Shown in pieces: positions 54,486 to 57,913 of a stretch of DNA of 57,913 nt. Made by a program: the position numbers and the translations under genes. How positions within the stretch are numbered: position 1 is the stretch's first letter; every line of letters begins with the position of its first letter. This stretch comes from Bacteroidales bacterium (lineage in GTDB: Bacteria; Bacteroidota; Bacteroidia; Bacteroidales; Marinilabiliaceae): positions 1 to 57,913 of the forward strand of contig JAKSLG010000016.1 of the NCBI GenBank assembly GCA_024401295.1. Reading direction: 5' to 3'. A model generated the notes under the pieces. The model had not been told where the DNA came from, searched no databases, and worked only from the letters and a program-made list of their open reading frames with translations.

Positions 54486-54830
54486 ATGAATATAACATTT
54501 AATGAGATACCTGAAGCGTTAAGCATGATCTTAGATAAGATCCGAGGTATTGAGGGAATTCTCCAGGGCGGACAATATAGCGATCGTCCTCAAGAAGACA
54601 GATGGTTTACTGTTGATGAAATCTGTGATTATCTCCCAGAAAAGCCTGCGAAATCGACTTTGTATGCCTGGATAGGACAACATCACATTCCTTACCATAA
54701 AACAGGTAAGCGTCTTCGTTTCCTCAAATCGGAAATAGACGAGTGGCTTAAACTTAATCGTCGAAAGAGTTTGGCAGAGATTCAAGCTGAAGCTGCCGAG
54801 TACGCAAGAACCCATAAAACTAGATTCTAA
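54486..54830 (+). CDS. Helix-turn-helix (excisionase/MerR-like) DNA-binding protein
   Basis: 114 residues: an amphipathic N-terminal helix (about 5-30), a winged HTH of the HTH_17 type at about 41-89 (FTVDEICDYLPEKPAKSTLYAWIGQ, then HKTGKRLRFLKSEIDEWL), and a basic/helical tail. The ATG at 54486 is conserved in the truncated copy A and begins after a 345-base leader. It overlaps the next gene by one base (TAATG). As first gene behind two decamer arrays it is the best candidate for the protein that binds them. That role is inferred. Confidence 0.82.
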   Translation: MNITFNEIPEALSMILDKIRGIEGILQGGQYSDRPQEDRWFTVDEICDYLPEKPAKSTLYAWIGQHHIPYHKTGKRLRFLKSEIDEWLKLNRRKSLAEIQAEAAEYARTHKTRF

Positions 54831-55486
54831 TGTCAGGGGGGTACATAAAAATTCAGCGAGACTTCATTGAAACGTGGCACGACAAGCCTAATGTCTGTGC
54901 CATGTACCTTCACTTGATGTCTTCTGCGAATATAATGGCAAAAGAATGGCAAGGCATGACAGTCAATAGAGGAGAGTTTGTCACTAGCAAAGAGAAGTTG
55001 GCTCAAGCTCTTAATCTATCAGTACGTCAGGTGCGGACTATCCTGTCTTGTCTTTCAAAAGATAAGCGTATTGCCATAGAATCGACGAAACGATGGACAA
55101 AGATTATCATCTGTGATTATGATTGTTTTGAAAACAAACAACCAATGCCAGAGATTATTGATAGCTCATCAGCGCATAATCCTTCTATGGATGGTAAGAA
55201 GAATACGTCAGTATCCAAAGCATCTACGACAGCCAAGAGGGAGCACTTCTCAAAACCTTCTATTGACGAAGTCCGAGAATATTGCTCATCGAAAAAAAGC
55301 TGCATCAACGCCGATGAATTCTGGAACTTTTATGAAAGCAAGGGGTGGCTAATTGGCAAGTCACCCATGAAAAACTGGCATGCAGCGATAGCTTCATGGG
55401 AACGTAAACGAACTAGTGCTTCGAGCGTCAGCACTATTCTGACAAACAACAGTATAGATAAATATAATAACGACATAACATGGTAA
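54830..55486 (+). CDS. Phage-type replication initiator-like protein
   Basis: 218 residues. The N-terminal half looks like a winged-helix of the replication-protein-O type: YIKIQRDFIETWHDKPNVCAMYLHLMSSAN, then GEFVTSKEKLAQALNLSVRQVRTILSCL, about residues 5-85. A Ser/Thr-rich linker follows. The C-terminal DnaT/DnaD-like stretch (about 143-192: PSIDEVREYCSSKK, FWNFYESKGWLIGKSPMKNWHAAIASWE) often recruits a helicase loader. Both ends overlap neighbours (1 base upstream, 7 bases downstream), so the three genes form one translation unit with the DnaC-like loader. Confidence 0.75.
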   Translation: MSGGYIKIQRDFIETWHDKPNVCAMYLHLMSSANIMAKEWQGMTVNRGEFVTSKEKLAQALNLSVRQVRTILSCLSKDKRIAIESTKRWTKIIICDYDCFENKQPMPEIIDSSSAHNPSMDGKKNTSVSKASTTAKREHFSKPSIDEVREYCSSKKSCINADEFWNFYESKGWLIGKSPMKNWHAAIASWERKRTSASSVSTILTNNSIDKYNNDITW

Positions 55487-56067
55487 ACTCTTTTTCGGAA
55501 ATAATCGAAGCCTACAACAAGCATCTGCCGAAAGAAAAGATTGTATTTCCACCGATACATTTCCAGATTTCCAATGCTAAGAACTGGATGCAGCATGGAC
55601 TGTTTCATTGGTTAGGCGATAAGGCCAAGTGGATGAATGAATATGATCAAGTAGCCGACTGGCTTACAGACAACAATGGCAGAGGCTTATTGTGTATGGG
55701 TAATTGTGGAAGAGGAAAAACCTTGTTGTGTACGAAAATCATTCCACCAATACTCCTAGCAACTGATAACAGAGTGCTTCAAAGCTTTACAATGCAGGAA
55801 GTAGCCACACACCTTGATTCTCTTCTTACAAAAAGGATTCTATGTCTCGACGACGTAGGCACAGAAGCGGATAGCGTCAAATACGGAGAACGTAGGCAGC
55901 CATTCGTAGAACTTGTTGACTCTGCCGAACGCAATAATGGTATTCTGGTTATCACGACTAACCTTACTGCCCAAGAAATTGCTACCAAATATGGTGAACG
56001 CACACTTGATAGACTAAAAGCTCTCACAAAGCTTGTTCATTTCAAGGGTGAAAGCATGAGGAATTGA
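55480..56067 (+). CDS. DnaC/IstB-like AAA+ helicase loader
   Basis: 195 residues. Walker A GNCGRGKT at 74-81, Walker B ILCLDD at 120-125, sensor-1 ITTN near 158-161 and an arginine-finger-like region KYGERTLDRLK at 170-180. Family members load the replicative helicase at phage or plasmid origins; IstB-type members help transposases. The preceding initiator-like gene supports the loader role. Followed by a terminator at 56075. Confidence 0.87.
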   Translation: MVNSFSEIIEAYNKHLPKEKIVFPPIHFQISNAKNWMQHGLFHWLGDKAKWMNEYDQVADWLTDNNGRGLLCMGNCGRGKTLLCTKIIPPILLATDNRVLQSFTMQEVATHLDSLLTKRILCLDDVGTEADSVKYGERRQPFVELVDSAERNNGILVITTNLTAQEIATKYGERTLDRLKALTKLVHFKGESMRN

Positions 56068-56074
56068 ATAAAAT

Positions 56075-56106
56075 GCACTGGTGCTATTGGGTACCAGTGC
56101 GTTTTT
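56075..56106 (+). terminator. Terminator of replication operon
   Basis: Perfect 8-bp stem GCACTGGT/ACCAGTGC (56075-56082 with 56093-56100) followed by GTTTTTG. Confidence 0.85.
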
Positions 56107-56109
56107 GTT

Positions 56110-56241
56110 TGTTATATCTCACGCATCAAGTGCGCCATGAATGGAGACTTCGAGTCCACCAAAGGAAGTGCTGCGCTGTATGCCTGGTTCGTTTGGCAGA
56201 AGGGCTGGAAGGGGGAAACTGTGGTTAGGTGGATAAATTAG
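56110..56241 (+). pseudogene. C-terminal remnant of a DNA adenine methyltransferase-like gene
   Basis: An open stretch ending MNGDFESTKGSAALYAWF followed by VWQKGWKGETVVRWIN and a stop. The YAWFVW...KGxxGxTxVRWI pattern resembles the C-terminus of phage-type DNA N6-adenine methyltransferases. Nothing of the catalytic DPPY region is present. Assignment is tentative, based on one short motif. Confidence 0.45.
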
Positions 56242-56714
56242 AACATTCGCCTAATCCAACGTTTGGAACTTTCCATTCCCCATTGCACGTGCCATTTGTG
56301 GCCATCTGTTTTGTCTATCAATATAAACTGATACATATTCTTGGTAGGATATAGTTCAAAACTTCCAGAACCATACCCGTAGCCAAAAGTCAAGTCATCA
56401 CTATTGATAGATACAGAAAATTCGTTATCGGATTCTAGGGACCATTGTACTTGTTTGATTTTACCTGTTTTGGTATCTAGCTCAAGAAGTGTGTATATGT
56501 TGTCAGTCTGATATAGCTTATATCGATTCTTTAATGACATATCAATATCAATTTGCTCTAAAAGCATGTTGTTCATAGTCAATAGCGAATCAATCTTGGA
56601 TGAAAGGGCTTCTATTTGAAGATCTTTTCCTTTTTGAGTTGAAGTCTGCACTGTTTGCGCCCAAATCGACAATGGCATAACAAGATGCACGAATATTAAA
56701 ATAAATCTATTCAT
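56238..56714 (-). CDS. Small secreted protein with two internal repeats
   Basis: 158 residues with signal peptide 1-20 (IWA-Q), a coiled-coil-like stretch (about 30-60) and two copies of a ~30-residue beta unit at 65-94 and 119-148. The shared pattern is LYxTxNxYxxLxxDxxTGxxxxVQWxxE (D in place of T in the second). Similar short secreted proteins occur across Bacteroidetes mobile elements. No enzymatic motif; function unknown. Confidence 0.72.
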   Translation of the reverse strand: MNRFILIFVHLVMPLSIWAQTVQTSTQKGKDLQIEALSSKIDSLLTMNNMLLEQIDIDMSLKNRYKLYQTDNIYTLLELDTKTGKIKQVQWSLESDNEFSVSINSDDLTFGYGYGSGSFELYPTKNMYQFILIDKTDGHKWHVQWGMESSKRWIRRMF

Positions 56715-56792
56715 ATTGTGAATTTATTAATGTTGCATAATTGAACTTCGTTTTTCACTCTACTAGCATTCATTAGTTTCATTCAAATATTT

Positions 56793-57119
56793 CTACATCC
56801 CCATACACCTGTCTAAAGCTGCATTGATTTCGTAGCGTGACTTTACTTTGCGTATAGAGATTTTGTCGATATATTCCTGCGCAGAAACTGAATCATTATA
56901 CGTAGAAATAAGACGTTCTGTTTGCGATATGCGGACATTCTTCTTTGGACTACTCGACAAATGATAGGCGCAACATGCAGGACAATAATACACCCGTAAT
57001 GTTCGGCCACAACTATTGCCATTGTACTTTATAAATGTCTGAGCCTCACGTTCTGTATCGAAACGCATTTTCGCTCTTCCGCAATCGGGACACATATATC
57101 TGTTTTTTGTTGGTTTCAT
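56793..57119 (-). CDS. Zinc-ribbon protein of unknown function
   Basis: 108 residues. The N-terminal zinc-ribbon-like pattern is CPDCG (10-14), then SCGRTLRVYYCPACCAYHLSS (about 36-56). The C-terminal half is helical and basic. Such proteins may bind nucleic acid. It starts one base after the stop of the gene at 57121-57774, so the two are likely co-expressed. Confidence 0.75.
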   Translation of the reverse strand: MKPTKNRYMCPDCGRAKMRFDTEREAQTFIKYNGNSCGRTLRVYYCPACCAYHLSSSPKKNVRISQTERLISTYNDSVSAQEYIDKISIRKVKSRYEINAALDRCMGM

Positions 57120-57120
57120 A

Positions 57121-57774
57121 TCATTGAAATTTGAATACCCTAATAGGTTTGTCCATGTCTATAGGATTTTGCGAGACGATGCAAGAATACTTTGATTGCC
57201 GTCCATGATAGAAGTGGATATTGCGCTCGCCAAACCTTATCCAGTAGTCAAAACCATATTTGCTAATGTACTTGACCTTAGTCTGTTTGTTTGCTTGCTC
57301 TAATATTCTTAGTTTGAATCCAGAAACCCAATTTGCAATGATGTCACCACTAAAGTAATCAGCAAGGTTATCATACTGTTTGTCTGGCTTTTTGCCTTCA
57401 TAGTATGTTTCCATCTGAACAATGTTCAGACTATGGCAATTGAGCATTTGAAGTGCATTGTCTTCTAGGTCATTTAGTTCCTTGGTAATCAATATCTCTT
57501 CTGGAGAAAGTCGCTTGCCACTTATCACATAGTAATACTTATCGTCAATCTGCGCTAGAAGCTGAGGACGGATTTCATACAGTAAGCCATCGCTGTTCTT
57601 GGTTACACTAAGGACTTCTAAATCGGTATAACGGTATGTGCTATCAAAGTATGTATACATAGGACGTGGTACTGTAGTGATTTCACCTTTCTTGGCACAT
57701 GACTTATCGAGCACATTTTTCAGTTTAATAATCTCTTTCTTCAGCTCTTCGTCTCTATCAGGTTCGTATATCAA
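57121..57774 (-). CDS. Unknown cytoplasmic protein, start unclear
   Basis: 217 residues from a TTG at 57772-57774. Charged N-terminal helix (EELKKEIIKLKNVLDK), a beta-rich middle (TVPRPMYTYFDSTYRYTDLEVLSVTK) and an aromatic C-terminal part ending GRQSKYSCIVSQNP. I recognise no family. The frame stays open upstream to 57888 and encodes a protein-like stretch (LKQVLDLISQGDWAPAKRF), but with no ATG or GTG. One more G in the G6 run at 57861-57866 (as read on this strand) would join it to an ATG at 57898-57900. The true N-terminus is therefore either lost or frameshifted. Confidence 0.55.
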   Translation of the reverse strand: MIYEPDRDEELKKEIIKLKNVLDKSCAKKGEITTVPRPMYTYFDSTYRYTDLEVLSVTKNSDGLLYEIRPQLLAQIDDKYYYVISGKRLSPEEILITKELNDLEDNALQMLNCHSLNIVQMETYYEGKKPDKQYDNLADYFSGDIIANWVSGFKLRILEQANKQTKVKYISKYGFDYWIRFGERNIHFYHGRQSKYSCIVSQNPIDMDKPIRVFKFQ

Positions 57775-57913
57775 CTGAAGATCCTTAGAAGCGTAACAAA
57801 GAAATCGTTTGGCAGGAGCCCAATCCCCTTGGGATATTAGGTCTAATACTTGTTTAAGTACCCCCCACCAAACAAAAAGTACACACCGCTATACACCATC
57901 AACCGCACTTAAC
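57775..57913. other. Right edge: open frame without a start codon
   Basis: The minus-strand frame of the preceding gene continues to a stop at 57889-57891. The homopolymer at 57861-57866 sits where a frameshift would restore an ATG. No att-like copy of the TATATTTGCACC word is seen, so the right end of the element lies beyond the window. Confidence 0.4.

Larger units (their letters stand above)
53961..54560. repeat. 635-bp tandem duplication, copy B
   Basis: Same order as copy A: array 3a, palindrome, array 3b, leader with dyads at 54197-54219 and 54437-54453, AT-rich stretch 54391-54430, ATG at 54486. Offset from copy A is 625 bases at the palindrome and 635 after array 3b, i.e. exactly one extra decamer in 3b and no other indel. 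Confidence 0.85.

Overview
The window reads as chromosomal DNA of a Bacteroidetes bacterium, most likely order Bacteroidales (Prevotella- or Muribaculaceae-like; I cannot place it closer). Evidence: promoters of the TTTG / TAnnTTTG type, weak Shine-Dalgarno sites, and lineage-typical families (STN-type TonB-dependent receptors with DUF4249 lipoproteins, a FecR/DUF4974 protein, a Bacteroidetes-type ECF sigma factor, DUF2851, OmpP1/FadL porin, NlpC/P60 lipoprotein). No rRNA, tRNA or CRISPR array was recognised.

Layout, left to right. 0.3-1.7 kb: ferritin and a divergent NlpC/P60 lipoprotein. 1.7-8.7 kb: a seven-gene leftward operon (ketosynthase, acyl carrier protein, two hotdog dehydratases, MMPL exporter, CrtI-like FAD oxidoreductase, LolA-like carrier) that resembles a reduced aryl-polyene/flexirubin-type lipid pathway. 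Beside it lies a PAS/GAF/HisKA/receiver protein with no ATPase domain. 11.1-15.3 kb: a candidate ~65-nt RNA with its own promoter and terminator, then gyrA and a TPR protein. 15.4-22.0 kb: RND efflux pump (adaptor, permease, TolC-like channel) with an AraC regulator, convergent with DUF2851. 23.4-27.9 kb: YfiR - TonB receptor - YfiR, led by a textbook sigma-54 promoter. 28-33.5 kb: ppnP, a secreted protein, uvrA coupled to an ECF sigma gene, and a block of dispersed repeats. 33.5-41.5 kb: two tandem STN-receptor/DUF4249 pairs separated by a 149-residue mini-FecR. 41.6-50.7 kb: SH3 protein, asnB, FadL-like porin, xseA, MORN-repeat protein and dnaK (sigma-54-like upstream site).

From about 50.7 kb to the right edge the DNA turns more AT-rich and is an integrated mobile element whose right end is outside the window. 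It carries a zinc-finger/double-HTH gene overlapping a tyrosine integrase, two decayed gene remnants, a HTH - replication protein - DnaC-like loader operon with overlapping reading frames, and three leftward genes of unknown function. No capsid, relaxase or conjugation gene is visible.

The most unusual signal is in this element. Five arrays of exactly 10-bp tandem repeats abut the integrase operon and flank, in opposite orientation, a short palindrome in two tandem copies of a ~635-bp block upstream of the replication genes. The flanks of the two copies are about 94% identical, but the decamer sequences differ while their 10-bp phase is kept, and the palindrome carries compensatory changes. 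This looks like a centromere-, origin- or filament-type protein-DNA assembly site with co-evolving specificity. Its function is inferred, not shown.
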